Assembly (NCBI RefSeq): GCF_012276985.1
Contig: NZ_JAAXMM010000002.1
Span: 1 to 64,000 of the forward strand
Reading direction: 5' to 3'
Origin: Agrobacterium sp. a22-2
Lineage (GTDB): Bacteria > Pseudomonadota > Alphaproteobacteria > Rhizobiales > Rhizobiaceae
Length of the DNA: 64,000 nt
Part shown: piece by piece, positions 16,968 to 27,102 of the stretch
Position numbering within the stretch: position 1 is the first letter of the stretch
How the letters are laid out: the number at the start of each line of letters is the position of its first letter
Made by a program: the position numbers and the translations under genes
Notes under the pieces: generated by a model
What the model saw: the letters and a program-made list of their open reading frames with translations, nothing else
Told to the model about the DNA's origin: nothing
The model's database searches: none

Positions 16968-17713
16968 CGCTCGCGCTTGAAAATCTCGGTGCCCGTTACG
17001 GCAAGGTGCGGATTTTCGAGGATATCTCCACCGATATCCTCAAGGGTGGCGAGTTGACCGCCGTCATCGGACCCAATGCGGCCGGCAAATCGACGCTGTT
17101 CAAGCGCATCGCCGGATTGCTGAAAGGCGAGGGTGTCGTGCATCTGAGCGGCACCGAAACCGACAAGGCGATCTGTTACATGCCGCAGGACACCGGCGCC
17201 AATGCCGTGCTGACAGTCTACGAATCCGTGCTGCTGGCCGCCAAGCAGGGCTCGACCTGGAAAGTGGACGAAGACGAGCTGAAGGCCATCGACCGCATCC
17301 TGAAAGCGCTCAGCATCAGCGATCTCGCCTTCCGCAATCTCGGCGAATTGTCGGGCGGCCAGCGCCAGCTGGTGTCGATCGCCCAGGCCCTGGTGCGCAA
17401 TCCGGAAGTGCTGCTGATGGATGAGCCGACCTCGGCGCTCGATCTGTTCCGGCAGGTCGAAGTGCTGCATTTCATGTCGGGTCTGGCGGCGCGCAGCGGC
17501 ATGGCGGTGCTGATCGCCCTGCATGACCTCAATCACGCCCTGCGCTACTGTGCCAATACCCTCGTGATCGCCGATGGCCGCATGGCCGCCTGCGGCCCGA
17601 CCCGCGATGTCATCACGCCTGCCATGCTGCGCGACGTCTACCGCGTCGATGCCCGCATCGAGCCCTGCACGCTCGGCCGCCCCATGGTCATCGTCGACAA
17701 TGCGGTGAATTGA
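16961..17713 (+). CDS. Iron-chelate ABC transporter ATP-binding protein
   Basis: A 250-residue ATPase of the FepC/FecE type. Walker A is IGPNAAGKSTLF, the signature is LSGGQRQLVSIAQAL, Walker B is VLLMDEPTSALDL, and the H-loop is IALHDLNHAL. GGAGG precedes the ATG at 16961, which lies within the end of the permease gene, so the subunits are coupled. It powers uptake of the chelate bound by the 14639 protein. Confidence 0.93.
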   Translation: MVALALENLGARYGKVRIFEDISTDILKGGELTAVIGPNAAGKSTLFKRIAGLLKGEGVVHLSGTETDKAICYMPQDTGANAVLTVYESVLLAAKQGSTWKVDEDELKAIDRILKALSISDLAFRNLGELSGGQRQLVSIAQALVRNPEVLLMDEPTSALDLFRQVEVLHFMSGLAARSGMAVLIALHDLNHALRYCANTLVIADGRMAACGPTRDVITPAMLRDVYRVDARIEPCTLGRPMVIVDNAVN

Positions 17714-17755
17714 GCGAGCGAGGAGGCAATCCTCGGTGACAGAAGCCCGGTTGCT

Positions 17756-19027
17756 TCATTCGAACCTTGCCCCCTCGATGGCCTGCGTCGACAGCCTCTT
17801 CCACATCAGCACGACCAGCAGCAACAAGATGATGGCGGCGATGATGAAGGGGGTGGTGAGGGCCATGGCGCGGGGCATGTGGGGTTCGGCGAGCTTGACC
17901 GAGAGGCCGGAAACCACGAGGCCGAGCGGCATCGTGCCCCAGGCGAAAAAGCGGTAGACGCTGTTGACGCGGCCGAGCAGGTGCTGCGGGACCAGCCGCT
18001 GGCGCAGCGTCACCGTGACCGTGTTCCAGACCATGCCCGTGAATTCGGCCATGAGGATGGCGCCCCAGATCGGTGCGGCATGGGGAATGCTGGCCATCAC
18101 CACGGCCTGCAAGAGGGCTGTGACCAGCGTCAGCCGCAGCGCCATGCCGGTGCCGATCAGGCGCACCACGCGTTCGGCCAGGACGCCGCCCAGAATGCCG
18201 CCAAAGGCGCCGGCCGTCAGCAGCAGGCCATATTGCGTGGAGGAAAGGCCCAGGACCTCCTGGCTGTAAAGAATCATCGCGATCTGCATCATCAGGTAAG
18301 CGGCATTGAGCACGCCAAGGCCGATCGCCAGATCGCGCAGCAGCGGATTGCGCCAGAGAAAGGCCGCCCCTTCGCGCATCTCCGTCACCCAGTGCTTCGG
18401 CTCGGCGCGGGTCGGGCGAAAGTTGCCGGGGATCGACATCACCAGGGCGGCGGCAATGGCAAAGCCCATGCCGTTGAAGGCAAAGGCCAGCGGCACGGCG
18501 ACGGTCAGCACGAGCCCGGCCAGCGGCGGGCCGATCAGCGAATTCATCATTACTTCGACGCTCCACAGCCGCCCGTTGGCGGCTTCCAGCCGCGAGGCGG
18601 GCACGATGGCCGGCATCAGGGTCTGGGCGGCGTTGTCGCGCAACACCTCGGCAAAGCCGACAGCCAGCGCCGAGATCAGCAGTATCCAATAGAGCGGATG
18701 GCTCGGCCAGCCGGTGCCCGGTGTGCCATTGGCCGAGCCGGAGAGCCAGAGGGATGCGGCAAGCCCCGTTAGAAGTGCAAAGCGGGCGAGATCCATGGCC
18801 ACCACCAGCTTGCGGCGGTCGATGCGGTCGGTGATGACGCCCGAGGGCAGCGCGAACAGAAACCACGGCAGGCGCAGGGCCGTGGCGACAAAGGCGATTG
18901 CCAGCGGATCGCGGGTCAGCAGCGAGGCGAGCCAGGGCCATGCCACCACGCCGATGCCGTCGCCCAGATTGGAGACGGCGCTGGCGGTGAAAAGTGCCGC
19001 GAAATTGCGGCCGAGTTTGTCTTTCAA
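17756..19027 (-). CDS. MFS transporter (EntS/TetA-like MFS_3 type)
   Basis: A 423-residue major facilitator with 12 helices; the N-terminal SAVSNLGDGIGVVAWPWLAS and the GVITDRIDRRKLVVAMD loop between helices 2 and 3 are characteristic. This branch includes enterobactin exporters and macrolide pumps. The start codon appears to be TTG at 19027, with AGGGA upstream; no ATG gives a family-like N-terminus. It is convergent with the iron importer, so a siderophore-export role is only a guess. Confidence 0.88.
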   Translation of the reverse strand: MKDKLGRNFAALFTASAVSNLGDGIGVVAWPWLASLLTRDPLAIAFVATALRLPWFLFALPSGVITDRIDRRKLVVAMDLARFALLTGLAASLWLSGSANGTPGTGWPSHPLYWILLISALAVGFAEVLRDNAAQTLMPAIVPASRLEAANGRLWSVEVMMNSLIGPPLAGLVLTVAVPLAFAFNGMGFAIAAALVMSIPGNFRPTRAEPKHWVTEMREGAAFLWRNPLLRDLAIGLGVLNAAYLMMQIAMILYSQEVLGLSSTQYGLLLTAGAFGGILGGVLAERVVRLIGTGMALRLTLVTALLQAVVMASIPHAAPIWGAILMAEFTGMVWNTVTVTLRQRLVPQHLLGRVNSVYRFFAWGTMPLGLVVSGLSVKLAEPHMPRAMALTTPFIIAAIILLLLVVLMWKRLSTQAIEGARFE

Positions 19028-19160
19028 TACGGTATTCCCTGTGCCTTTGCGGCTTGTTGCACAGGTTGACCATCAAATTTTTCGCAAAGCAATATGGCCG
19101 CCTGCACTTCAGAGAATACTGAATTGAGGGCGGGGCCGAAGCTCGCTCTTGCCCTCGTAA

Positions 19161-19931
19161 TCAGGCTTTGACTGCCACCACGAACAGGCGCGGGAAGCGC
19201 AGCAGGCGGCGGCCGTCGGCGATGGGCGGATAGGCCTTGTCGATGCGCGCCGTGTAGTCGGCGATGAAAGCGTCGCGGTGTTCTGGTTCGACCTTGTCGA
19301 GATAGGGCCGCAGGCCGGTGCCCTTGACCCACTCGACGATCGCCTCGGCATTCGCCATCGGGTGGTTGTAGATCGTATGCCAGACATCGACGCGGGCGGC
19401 CTTTGGCGCCAGCCGGTCGATATAGGCGGACGGCGGGGGCAGGGGTGCCCGCCGCATCCTGCCGCCGGCAAAGGCCGGCGCCCAGGGTCCCGCCGCACCG
19501 CTTTCCTCCATCATCACATGGCTCGGTTCATTGAGATTGTCCGGCATCTGCACGGCCAGCACCCCGCCACTGTTCAGGCTGTCCATCAACCGGTCCAGAA
19601 TCGTCAAATGATCGGGCAGCCATTGGAAGACGGCATTGGCGTAGAGGAGATCAGCCGGCGTTTCCGGCTGCCAATCGGCAAGGTCAGCTTGGGTGAAAGA
19701 TAGGCCAGGTAAACGCCGCCGCGCCTTTTCCAGCATATCGGGATCGCTGTCGAGCCCGCTCACGGCGGCGGAGCCGAACCGCTCGACGAGCAATTCGGTG
19801 GAGTTTGCCGGCCCGCAACCCAGATCGTAGACGGCGTCTGCGCCGCTTAAGGGGACTTGGGCCAGCAGATCGCGGGCTGGCCGCGTTCGCTCGTCTTCGA
19901 ATTTTAGATACTGATCGGCGGACCAGGCCAT
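19161..19931 (-). CDS. tam: Trans-aconitate 2-methyltransferase
   Basis: A 256-residue SAM-dependent methyltransferase that esterifies trans-aconitate, a by-product of aconitase that inhibits the TCA cycle. The N-terminal [20 protein letters not shown] is diagnostic of Tam; motif I is [15 protein letters not shown], followed by FTQADLADW and [14 protein letters not shown]. The C-terminal part (about 190-240) matches the family to the end. Cytoplasmic. Probably transcribed alone. Confidence 0.93.
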   Translation of the reverse strand: MAWSADQYLKFEDERTRPARDLLAQVPLSGADAVYDLGCGPANSTELLVERFGSAAVSGLDSDPDMLEKARRRLPGLSFTQADLADWQPETPADLLYANAVFQWLPDHLTILDRLMDSLNSGGVLAVQMPDNLNEPSHVMMEESGAAGPWAPAFAGGRMRRAPLPPPSAYIDRLAPKAARVDVWHTIYNHPMANAEAIVEWVKGTGLRPYLDKVEPEHRDAFIADYTARIDKAYPPIADGRRLLRFPRLFVVAVKA

Positions 19932-19978
19932 GGCGACGTTTCCTCGCGCGTTTGAGGCTCGGCATCGAGGCGGCAGTC

Positions 19979-21373
19979 CTAGATCTGCCAGTCATCGAGC
20001 GAATAGGCCTTGATGTAGTCGATCTGCATCTCGGCTCCGTCATCTAAACTGCTCGACGGTGTTCCTGCAACGCCGCCGACCGCCAGATTGACGATCATAT
20101 ACATCGGGTCATGCATGTCGGAGGGCGTATCGGCCCGCGCCACGGCGACATCGTCGAAATACCAGACGATTTCCTCCTCCGTCCACAGCACACCGTAGTT
20201 ATGGAAACCTGCCGTATCGCTGACCTGCACGGCAGACGAGATCGAGGTCTGCTCGCCGGTTTCGTTCGAATGCACGGTGACATTCACGGTGTTCGGATCC
20301 TGGCCGCGCATTTCCACGACATCGAGTTCCGGTGGCCAGGAACCGTCCTCCGGCAGCAGCCAGAAGGCTGGCCATGTGCCCTGTTCGCTCGGCATGTCGG
20401 CCCGGATTTCGAAATAACCATAGGTCTGGGCGAAGGACGAATGGGTGGTCAGCATGCCCGAGGTATAGTCGTAGCCCTCGATTTCCGCCTGCACGTCGGC
20501 CGATGCCGGTGCTGCGGTGATAGTCAGAACGCCATTGTCGATGGAGAAGGGATTGACCGACGACGTGCCTTCATAATCAGGATTGATATACCATTGCAGC
20601 TCGCCGTTGCCGGTCAGGCTGCTGCCCTTTTCCGGGGCCCAGGAGAATTTCGCGTCCCAGGTGCCGCTGTCACCATCGGTAAGCGACAACGCGTTGAAGT
20701 CGTCGGAAAAGGTCTGGGTCAGTTGCGTGCGGTCGAGGCTTAGCTTGAACTGGCCGGCGGTCAGGGAGGAGGCTGTCGTATTGGTCAGCACCAGGCTTTC
20801 GCCGCCGCCGAGATCAAGCCGCAGATTGCTGCCTTCCTGGGTGATGTTGGCCAGAACGTCTTCGAAGGACGTCAGCCCGTACTCGTAGAGCCGGATCGTA
20901 TCGTCGGAACTGAAACCGCTGATCAGGTCGCTGCCATTGCCCTTTGTGAAGATGAAGATGTCCGCGCCGCCGCCGCTGACCAGCACGTCGTTGCCGGCAC
21001 CGCCATCGAAGGTCTGGCGGCTCGAGGATCCGGTGATGATGTTGTCGGCGCTATTGCCGAAGGCATAACGTCCGTCGCCGGTCACTTTCAGGTTTTCAAA
21101 ATTATCCGGCAGCGTGTAGCTCATCCAGGTCTCGATGGTATCGACACCCTGGCCGGCCGTCTCGCTGGCGCGGTTGATGCTGGAATAGAGGTAATAAATG
21201 TCGTCGCCAGTGCCGCCGACCATGGTCACGTTGACGGAACTGTCGCCCCACATCGAATCATTGCCGGCGGTGCCATTGAGCGTCGGGCCGGAACCGGTTG
21301 CCGAGAACCAGGCGGTCGAGCTTCCGCTGTAGTAGAGCGGCAGACCGAGGGCATTCGTGATAGAGTTGGCCAT
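19979..21373 (-). CDS. exsH: ExsH-like GH16 endo-beta-glycanase with RTX repeats
   Basis: A 464-residue extracellular glycanase. The N-terminal ~210 residues hold calcium-binding RTX nonapeptides ([34 protein letters not shown]), and the C-terminal ~245 residues form a GH16 domain with the catalytic ELDVVE at 349-354 (Glu349 nucleophile, Glu354 acid/base). Length and domain order match Sinorhizobium ExsH, which trims succinoglycan and leaves the cell through a type I secretion system. No signal peptide is present, as expected for that route. The ATG at 21373 has GAAGAGGA; the upstream extension to 21568 is unlikely. No T1SS or exo genes are in the window. Confidence 0.88.
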   Translation of the reverse strand: MANSITNALGLPLYYSGSSTAWFSATGSGPTLNGTAGNDSMWGDSSVNVTMVGGTGDDIYYLYSSINRASETAGQGVDTIETWMSYTLPDNFENLKVTGDGRYAFGNSADNIITGSSSRQTFDGGAGNDVLVSGGGADIFIFTKGNGSDLISGFSSDDTIRLYEYGLTSFEDVLANITQEGSNLRLDLGGGESLVLTNTTASSLTAGQFKLSLDRTQLTQTFSDDFNALSLTDGDSGTWDAKFSWAPEKGSSLTGNGELQWYINPDYEGTSSVNPFSIDNGVLTITAAPASADVQAEIEGYDYTSGMLTTHSSFAQTYGYFEIRADMPSEQGTWPAFWLLPEDGSWPPELDVVEMRGQDPNTVNVTVHSNETGEQTSISSAVQVSDTAGFHNYGVLWTEEEIVWYFDDVAVARADTPSDMHDPMYMIVNLAVGGVAGTPSSSLDDGAEMQIDYIKAYSLDDWQI

Positions 21374-21601
21374 GTTATCCTCTTCGCGCTTTCTGGAACC
21401 TCCCAGTTCCTCCGCCGCGGCGACCATAGCAGTGCGATCCCCTCCGTTAAGGCCAAGGGCATGAATTCGCCGGCAAGGCACACAGGTTCCGCAAAGGGTG
21501 GTTTCATGCTCCCTTAGGCGGAGGTCATCTGTGCCCGGCTTTGGGACGATGGGGGAAAAATGTGCCAAATCGGGCCGGCATTTTTGCCAGCCGATTTCGT
21601 C

Positions 21602-22252
21602 TCAAAGACTGTCGAGAGACGGCAGGATGAGATCCGGTCCGAGGTCGAAATACTCGTCCGGCATCTGGGCGCGATTGACCCAGACTGTGCGGAAGCCGAA
21701 CTTGCGTGCGCCGGCAACGTCCCAGCGGTTTGACGATTGAAAGGAGACGGCATTCGGATAGAGCCGGTATTTCGTCGTCACCAGATCGTAGACGGCAGGC
21801 GCCGTCTTGTAGGCACGGATCGCATCGACCGAGAAGATATCGTCGATCACCGTGTCGAGGGCGGCATTGGCGACGGCTGCTTCCAGCATGGCGGGTGAGC
21901 CGTTGGAGAGAATGGCCACTTTCGCCCCGCGCTGGCGCAGGTCCTTCAGGACGGCCGGCACTTCCGGGTAGCAATCGAGCCGCCAATAGGCCTCCAGAAG
22001 ATCGGAGCGTAGCGCCTTGTCGACGCTGGGGTACCGGGCCAGCGCATAGTCGAGCGCCTGCTCGGTCAATGCCCAGAAGTCCTGGTAAACCTCCATCAAG
22101 GTGCGCACCCAGGAATATTCAAGCTGTTTGGCTCGCCAGAGATCCGAAAGAAGCTGATAGTCCGGTCCGGCACGGGATGCATGGCGGCGCGCGGCCGCAT
22201 GCACATCGAACAAGGTGCCGTAAGCATCGAAAACATAAGCTGCGCTGGACAA
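21602..22252 (-). CDS. Haloacid dehalogenase, type II
   Basis: A 216-residue HAD-superfamily hydrolase. Motif I is FDAYGTLFDVHAA with the nucleophilic Asp near residue 9, motif II is ILSNGSP (about 113-119), a Lys follows, and motif III includes SSNRWDVAGARKFGF. The FDAYGTL and SSNxWD signatures are those of L-2-haloacid dehalogenases, which cleave the carbon-halogen bond of 2-haloalkanoates. Some members act on other small substrates. It is a stand-alone gene. Confidence 0.9.
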   Translation of the reverse strand: MSSAAYVFDAYGTLFDVHAAARRHASRAGPDYQLLSDLWRAKQLEYSWVRTLMEVYQDFWALTEQALDYALARYPSVDKALRSDLLEAYWRLDCYPEVPAVLKDLRQRGAKVAILSNGSPAMLEAAVANAALDTVIDDIFSVDAIRAYKTAPAVYDLVTTKYRLYPNAVSFQSSNRWDVAGARKFGFRTVWVNRAQMPDEYFDLGPDLILPSLDSL

Positions 22253-22387
22253 TGTCGCCTCCCGAAAGCCGTTACTCTGTCATAGGTCGATGGCGTGGAG
22301 CCGACAAGTATAGAATGCCCTTCGATCCGACCGCTCAATTGGCTCGCCGAGAGAATACATTAACAGATACTTAGAAAAGCCCTGCTA

Positions 22388-24556
22388 ATGGTCGTATGCG
22401 ACGACAGATTTCCTGTTTGGGCAAAATCCGAGAAACCCATCGTGCAGACCAAGCTGATGCTCTCCCATCCACGACTGATCTGGCGGCTGGTCATGCCGCT
22501 GGTGCTGATTGTCGTCGGGGCCTTCATCGGTCTTTCCCTTTATCTGCCGACAGCCTTTAGAACCGCTGCTCTCGATACCGCCTATGACAGCAATATCAAT
22601 ATGCTACAGCAAGCCCGGATATTGCGCTCCTATTATGGCAAGACGGTTGCCGTGAAGGTCGGCAAATCCGATCACTTCAAGTTTGCGGTCAATCATGCCA
22701 ATTTGCCCAACGCCATTCCTTTGCCGACCACGTTTCTGCAGGAAGTTGCAGCCAAGCTCGGCGACGAACAAAGCCGCCTGAAACTGATCAGTCCCTATTC
22801 CTGGCCTTATCGCGATCCGGTTCCAATGAGCGCCGATGAGAAGGAGTTGTGGGAAACCTTGAAAAAGGAACCGAGCCGTGTCGTCAGTCACGAGGATACG
22901 ATCGACGGTAAGCGATACCTGCACACGGCCATAGCCGATCGCATGGATGAGCCCAGCTGTGTCTCCTGTCACAATAGCGATGTCATGTCGCCAAAGCGTG
23001 ACTGGAAGCTTGGCGATGTGCGCGGTATTCTGGAGATCAGCAATCTGCTGGAACCGCATTATGCCGCTGCCGAGAAGCGCAGCTATATGGTGTTGGGCTC
23101 GATCGGTGCGGTGATGCTGCCGGTCGTCCTCACCCTTCTGGTCGTTGCCTGGATCGTCGATCGTCGGACCCGGGAGAAGGAGGAGGTGGCGCGCCGATTG
23201 AGCGAGTTGACGAATTTCGATACGATGACAGGCGTTTTGACGCGCCAGAGCTTCATCGACATCACCTCCGTTGTTCTGAAGGACAAGACCTACAAGTCGG
23301 GTTTTTCGATTCACCTGCTGAATCTGGGCGGAGTGGCGACCGCCAACCAGTTGCATGGCACGCCCTGCGGCGACCAGATGATCCGCGATGCGGTCCGCCG
23401 GCTGCGCGAAGGTCTGCCCGAACACACTTTGATCGGACGTCTTGGCGGAAACCGGTTTGTGGTCGCCGGGTTGGGGCCGGAAAGCCAGGCTGAGGTCCGG
23501 GCCTTCGTGGCTAACCTGATGGCCTTGATGGAGCAACCTTTCAGCTTCAATCAGGCGGAGATCCCGATGCTAGTCAGCATCGGTTCGGCGATCCAGGGCA
23601 GTGATGGGGAGCGCTGCGTCGAGCAGTTGCTGCAAAAGGCGGAAATCGCGCTGGCGACGGCCAAGCATTCGCCCGGAGCCAATGCGCTGATCTTCGACCA
23701 GGCGATGCGCGATACGTTGGAAGACCGCCAGCGCCTGCTGGCGATGATCGAGAAGGCCTTGTCCAAAGGCGGTTTCGAACTTCATTATCAGAGCGTTCAC
23801 GATGCGGTGACGGCAAGGATCAAGGGCTTCGAAGCGCTGATCCGCTTGCGCGGAACGGACGGACGATTGATCCCGCCCGATGATTTCATTTCCGTGGCCG
23901 AGGCCAGCGGCGCGATCTGCGAAATCGGCGCCTGGACGATCCGCGAGGCGTGCCGGGTTGCCGCGAACCTGCCGGCCGATACGTTCATGGCGGTCAATCT
24001 CTCGCCGGTGCAGTTCCGTGCGCGGCATTTCGAACAGCCCGGCATTGCCGAAGTGGTGATGGCCGCCCTTGCGGAAACCGGCCTGCCGGCGCATCGGCTG
24101 GAACTGGAAATCACCGAAGGCCTGTTTCTCGACCGCAATGATGCGGTAATCGCCGAACTGCTGAAGCTGCACGAGATCGGCGTGTCACTGGCCATGGACG
24201 ATTTCGGCACGGGCTATTCGAGCCTGAGTTATCTCTGGCATCTACCGGTCGACAAGATCAAGCTCGACCGTTCCTTCGTCACCGGATGGTCGGAATCGCC
24301 GGAAACCGCAACGCCGATCATCGAGGCGATCACGGGTCTTGCCAAGGCGCTGGACAAGCGCATGACCGTGGAAGGTATCGAGACGCCGGAACAGGCAAAG
24401 TATTTCGCCGATCTCGGTTGCGGCATGGTGCAGGGTTTCTATTACTCCCGACCGTTGCCGGAGGCCGATCTGGCGGTGAGCCTGCTGCGCTTTGTCGGCA
24501 CCCATGCGCCGCCGCTGTCGGATGAGATGACAGGATGGGTATCCGCCAAGGCCTGA
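22388..24556 (+). CDS. Membrane c-di-GMP protein: Tll0287-like haem sensor, degenerate GGDEF, EAL
   Basis: About 722 residues. A transmembrane helix (~33-55) precedes a periplasmic DUF3365/Tll0287-like domain that ends in a haem-binding CVSCH motif (191-195); a second helix lies at ~233-256. A GGDEF domain follows (~275-440) whose active site reads GGNRF at 353-357 and so should be catalytically dead, then an EAL phosphodiesterase domain (~455-700) with intact EALIRL, ELEITEG and DDFGTGYSSL blocks. It probably degrades c-di-GMP in response to redox state or a gas bound at the haem. The start is uncertain: GTG at 22443 is an alternative. Confidence 0.88.
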   Translation: MVVCDDRFPVWAKSEKPIVQTKLMLSHPRLIWRLVMPLVLIVVGAFIGLSLYLPTAFRTAALDTAYDSNINMLQQARILRSYYGKTVAVKVGKSDHFKFAVNHANLPNAIPLPTTFLQEVAAKLGDEQSRLKLISPYSWPYRDPVPMSADEKELWETLKKEPSRVVSHEDTIDGKRYLHTAIADRMDEPSCVSCHNSDVMSPKRDWKLGDVRGILEISNLLEPHYAAAEKRSYMVLGSIGAVMLPVVLTLLVVAWIVDRRTREKEEVARRLSELTNFDTMTGVLTRQSFIDITSVVLKDKTYKSGFSIHLLNLGGVATANQLHGTPCGDQMIRDAVRRLREGLPEHTLIGRLGGNRFVVAGLGPESQAEVRAFVANLMALMEQPFSFNQAEIPMLVSIGSAIQGSDGERCVEQLLQKAEIALATAKHSPGANALIFDQAMRDTLEDRQRLLAMIEKALSKGGFELHYQSVHDAVTARIKGFEALIRLRGTDGRLIPPDDFISVAEASGAICEIGAWTIREACRVAANLPADTFMAVNLSPVQFRARHFEQPGIAEVVMAALAETGLPAHRLELEITEGLFLDRNDAVIAELLKLHEIGVSLAMDDFGTGYSSLSYLWHLPVDKIKLDRSFVTGWSESPETATPIIEAITGLAKALDKRMTVEGIETPEQAKYFADLGCGMVQGFYYSRPLPEADLAVSLLRFVGTHAPPLSDEMTGWVSAKA

Positions 24557-24565
24557 TCAGGGATC

Positions 24566-25795
24566 TCAGCGCGCTGCCGCCTCGTCCGTCCTCAAGCCTG
24601 CCACATCGTGGTCGATCTCGGTCAGGGCGCGGTCGACATGGCCATCGAACACCAAGGTCGCTTCCTCCGGCACGATCATGATGTGCGGCATGCCGTTGAC
24701 GCGCACCTGCAGCGATTGCTGCAGGCCTTCCTCGATACCGCGGTTGAGCAGGTCGATGAAGCGCGTGCCGGGACCGGTGATGGCGATCGGCATGGTGTCG
24801 TAGAGGCTCAGCATGCGCGACAGGCCCTGGCCAAGCGCCAGACCCGCCTGGCGAAAGGCATATTCCGACATGCGATGGCCTTGCCGGGCGCGCAGCGCGA
24901 TCTTGTCCATTTCGACCAGCGGCACGAATTTCGCCGGGATCGTATCCGGCGGCACTTCGAAGGCGGTGCGCAGGATGCCGTAGAAGCCGGCCGAGGCCTC
25001 GACGCAGCCGTAGGAGCCACAGCGACACAGCTTGCCGTCGGCGGCATTCAGCATATGGCCGAAATTCGGCGCACTGACCTCGATCCCGCCATCGCGGCCG
25101 CGCTGCGCGATGCCAAGTCCGATGCTGTGGCCGAGCGACAGGGCCGCCAGCGACTGGAAAGGCATGCCGCCGGTTTTGTCGGCCTTGAGGGCCAGTGCGT
25201 GGGCGACCAGCAGTGTCTCGTTGTTGAGCCGGATGCGGGTATTTGGAGCGACCTGCAAGGCGGACGAGAAATCGATGATCTCCCGTCCGAATACCGGTGA
25301 CCAGAGCAGACGGGAGGCGCCGGAATCGACCAGACCCTTGCTGGAAATCGACAGGGCGTCAATCTGCGCGAATTCCAGCTTGGATCGCGCTGCGAGCCGG
25401 GACAGCGCATCGCGAAAGCCGAGCATGAATCGTGACGTCGAGGGGGCGGTATGGTCACGCGGGTCCTCGAACCGATCGATCAGCGTGCCGGCATAGTCGG
25501 CCAGCGAATATTGCACCGTGTCGGAGGAGATCCGTACCGCGACGACATAGCCGAAATTGCGCTTGCGGCCGAACAGGACGCGCGGCCGGCCGCGGCTGCC
25601 GGCGACATGCTGCTCGTGTTTTTCAATCGCGCCGAGCCGTTCCAGATCGGCGGTGATGGCCGAAACGGTGGCCGAGGACAGATGGGTGAAGGCGGAGATG
25701 TCGGTGTGGGAGAGGGGGCCGTTCCGGCGCAGCGCAGAAAGGGCAAGCGCAATGTTCTGCTGACGCACCATTTCGGTGCTGGACTTGGTCAGCAT
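24566..25795 (-). CDS. ROK-family transcriptional regulator, XylR/NagC-like
   Basis: A 409-residue regulator. The N-terminal winged helix (about residues 10-70) contains LSHTDISAFTHLSSATVSAI, and the C-terminal ROK sugar-kinase-like domain contains the zinc motif CRCGSYGCVE and sugar-binding SLGHSIGLGIA. It is divergent from xylFHG, and a perfect 21-bp palindrome lies between them. ROK regulators of this type repress sugar uptake genes until the sugar binds; control of xylose uptake is the natural inference. Confidence 0.92.
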   Translation of the reverse strand: MLTKSSTEMVRQQNIALALSALRRNGPLSHTDISAFTHLSSATVSAITADLERLGAIEKHEQHVAGSRGRPRVLFGRKRNFGYVVAVRISSDTVQYSLADYAGTLIDRFEDPRDHTAPSTSRFMLGFRDALSRLAARSKLEFAQIDALSISSKGLVDSGASRLLWSPVFGREIIDFSSALQVAPNTRIRLNNETLLVAHALALKADKTGGMPFQSLAALSLGHSIGLGIAQRGRDGGIEVSAPNFGHMLNAADGKLCRCGSYGCVEASAGFYGILRTAFEVPPDTIPAKFVPLVEMDKIALRARQGHRMSEYAFRQAGLALGQGLSRMLSLYDTMPIAITGPGTRFIDLLNRGIEEGLQQSLQVRVNGMPHIMIVPEEATLVFDGHVDRALTEIDHDVAGLRTDEAAAR

Positions 25796-25911
25796 GCGTT
25801 ACGCCCCGTCCTCAAGTTCGATTGCACCCATGCTCCTCCCAAAGCATCTGCCCGGCCCGTTGGCAAGCCTCGACAAGCCATGTTGACAGCCTTGCATTCT
25901 TCTGACACTTA

Positions 25912-25932
25912 TTTTCTCGACTGTCGAGAAAA
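25912..25932. promoter_or_regulatory. Palindromic operator between ROK regulator and xylF
   Basis: TTTTCTCGAC (25912-25921) and GTCGAGAAAA (25923-25932) are perfect inverted repeats around a single T. They sit about 30 bases downstream of a TTGACA element (25883-25888) facing xylF, so a bound repressor would block transcription. The symmetric CTCGAC/GTCGAG core suits a ROK dimer. Confidence 0.65.
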
Positions 25933-26036
25933 AGCATCGGCCGAGAGGCCGGAGGCGGGCGACAGTGTTTTTAAGCGGGGTGTCAGCGCGGACGGGAGGT
26001 CTGGCGCGGCGGCCCGTAAACACTCGGGAGGGTAAG

Positions 26037-27074
26037 ATGAAGTCATTCTATAAACTGATGGCGTGTGCAGCGGTCATCGTCAGCGTTCATTCCGTGGCCA
26101 GCGCCAAGGATCTGACGATCGGCGTGTCGTGGTCGAATTTCCAGGAAGAGCGCTGGAAGACCGACGAGGCCGCCATCAAGGCAGCGCTCGAAGCGTCCGG
26201 CGACAAGTATATCTCGGCCGACGCCCAGTCGTCCGCCGCCAAGCAGCTCACCGATATCGAATCGCTGATCTCGCAGGGCGCCAATGCGCTGATCGTTCTG
26301 GCCCAGGATAGCGATGCCATCGGCCCGGCCATCGAAAAGGCTGCTGCCGAAGGCATTCCCGTGGTCGGCTACGACCGCCTGATCGAAAATCCGGCCGCTT
26401 TCTACATCACCTTCGACAACAAGGAAGTCGGCCGTCTGCAGGCTGCCGAAGTCTTCAAGGCGAAGCCGGAAGGCAATTACGTCTTCATCAAGGGTTCGTC
26501 TTCCGATCCGAATGCAGACTTCCTGTTCTCGGGCCAGATGGAAGTGGTCAAGGCGGCGATCGACGCCGGCAAGATCAAGAATGTCGGTGAAGCCTATACG
26601 GACGGCTGGAAGCCGGAAATTGCCCAGAAGAACATGGAGCAGTTCCTGACCGCCAACGACAACAAGATCGACGCCGTGGTTGCCTCGAACGACGGCACCG
26701 CCGGCGGCGCGATTGCAGCCCTTGATGCGCAAGGCCTGGCTGGCTCCGTACCGGTCTCCGGCCAGGATGCCGACAAGGCAGCCTTGAACCGCGTCGCACT
26801 CGGCACCCAGACCGTGTCCGTCTGGAAGGACAGCCGCGAACTCGGCAAGCGTGCGGCTGAAATCGCCGTGGAACTCGCCGGTGGCAAGAAGCTGAATGAA
26901 ATCCCAGGCGTGACCTCCTTCAAGGGCGGCCCGAAGGGCGTCGAAATGCAGTCGGTCTTCCTCGCCCCGCTCGCCATCACCAAGGACAACCTGAACGTCG
27001 TCATCGATGCCGGCTGGATCTCCAAGGAAGAAGCCTGCCAGGGTGCCAAGGCCGACGTTGCCGCCTGCAAGTAA
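26037..27074 (+). CDS. xylF: D-xylose ABC transporter substrate-binding protein
   Basis: A 345-residue periplasmic sugar-binding protein. Residues 1-23 are a signal peptide ending ASA-K. The opening [20 protein letters not shown] and [10 protein letters not shown] are hallmarks of XylF. The ATG at 26037 follows GGAGGG; the open frame to 25965 is not needed. It is the first gene of xylFHG and lies under the ROK palindrome. A strong hairpin follows the gene and may keep its mRNA more abundant than that of the permease. Confidence 0.93.
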   Translation: MKSFYKLMACAAVIVSVHSVASAKDLTIGVSWSNFQEERWKTDEAAIKAALEASGDKYISADAQSSAAKQLTDIESLISQGANALIVLAQDSDAIGPAIEKAAAEGIPVVGYDRLIENPAAFYITFDNKEVGRLQAAEVFKAKPEGNYVFIKGSSSDPNADFLFSGQMEVVKAAIDAGKIKNVGEAYTDGWKPEIAQKNMEQFLTANDNKIDAVVASNDGTAGGAIAALDAQGLAGSVPVSGQDADKAALNRVALGTQTVSVWKDSRELGKRAAEIAVELAGGKKLNEIPGVTSFKGGPKGVEMQSVFLAPLAITKDNLNVVIDAGWISKEEACQGAKADVAACK

Positions 27075-27102
27075 CGGGTTCCGTTTCAAAGCCTGAGTGA
27101 GA

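Noticed and set aside
17756..19027. Siderophore exporter assignment for the MFS gene
   Set aside because: The branch includes EntS, but no siderophore synthesis genes are present and the gene is not under the iron boxes, so only a general MFS call is made.
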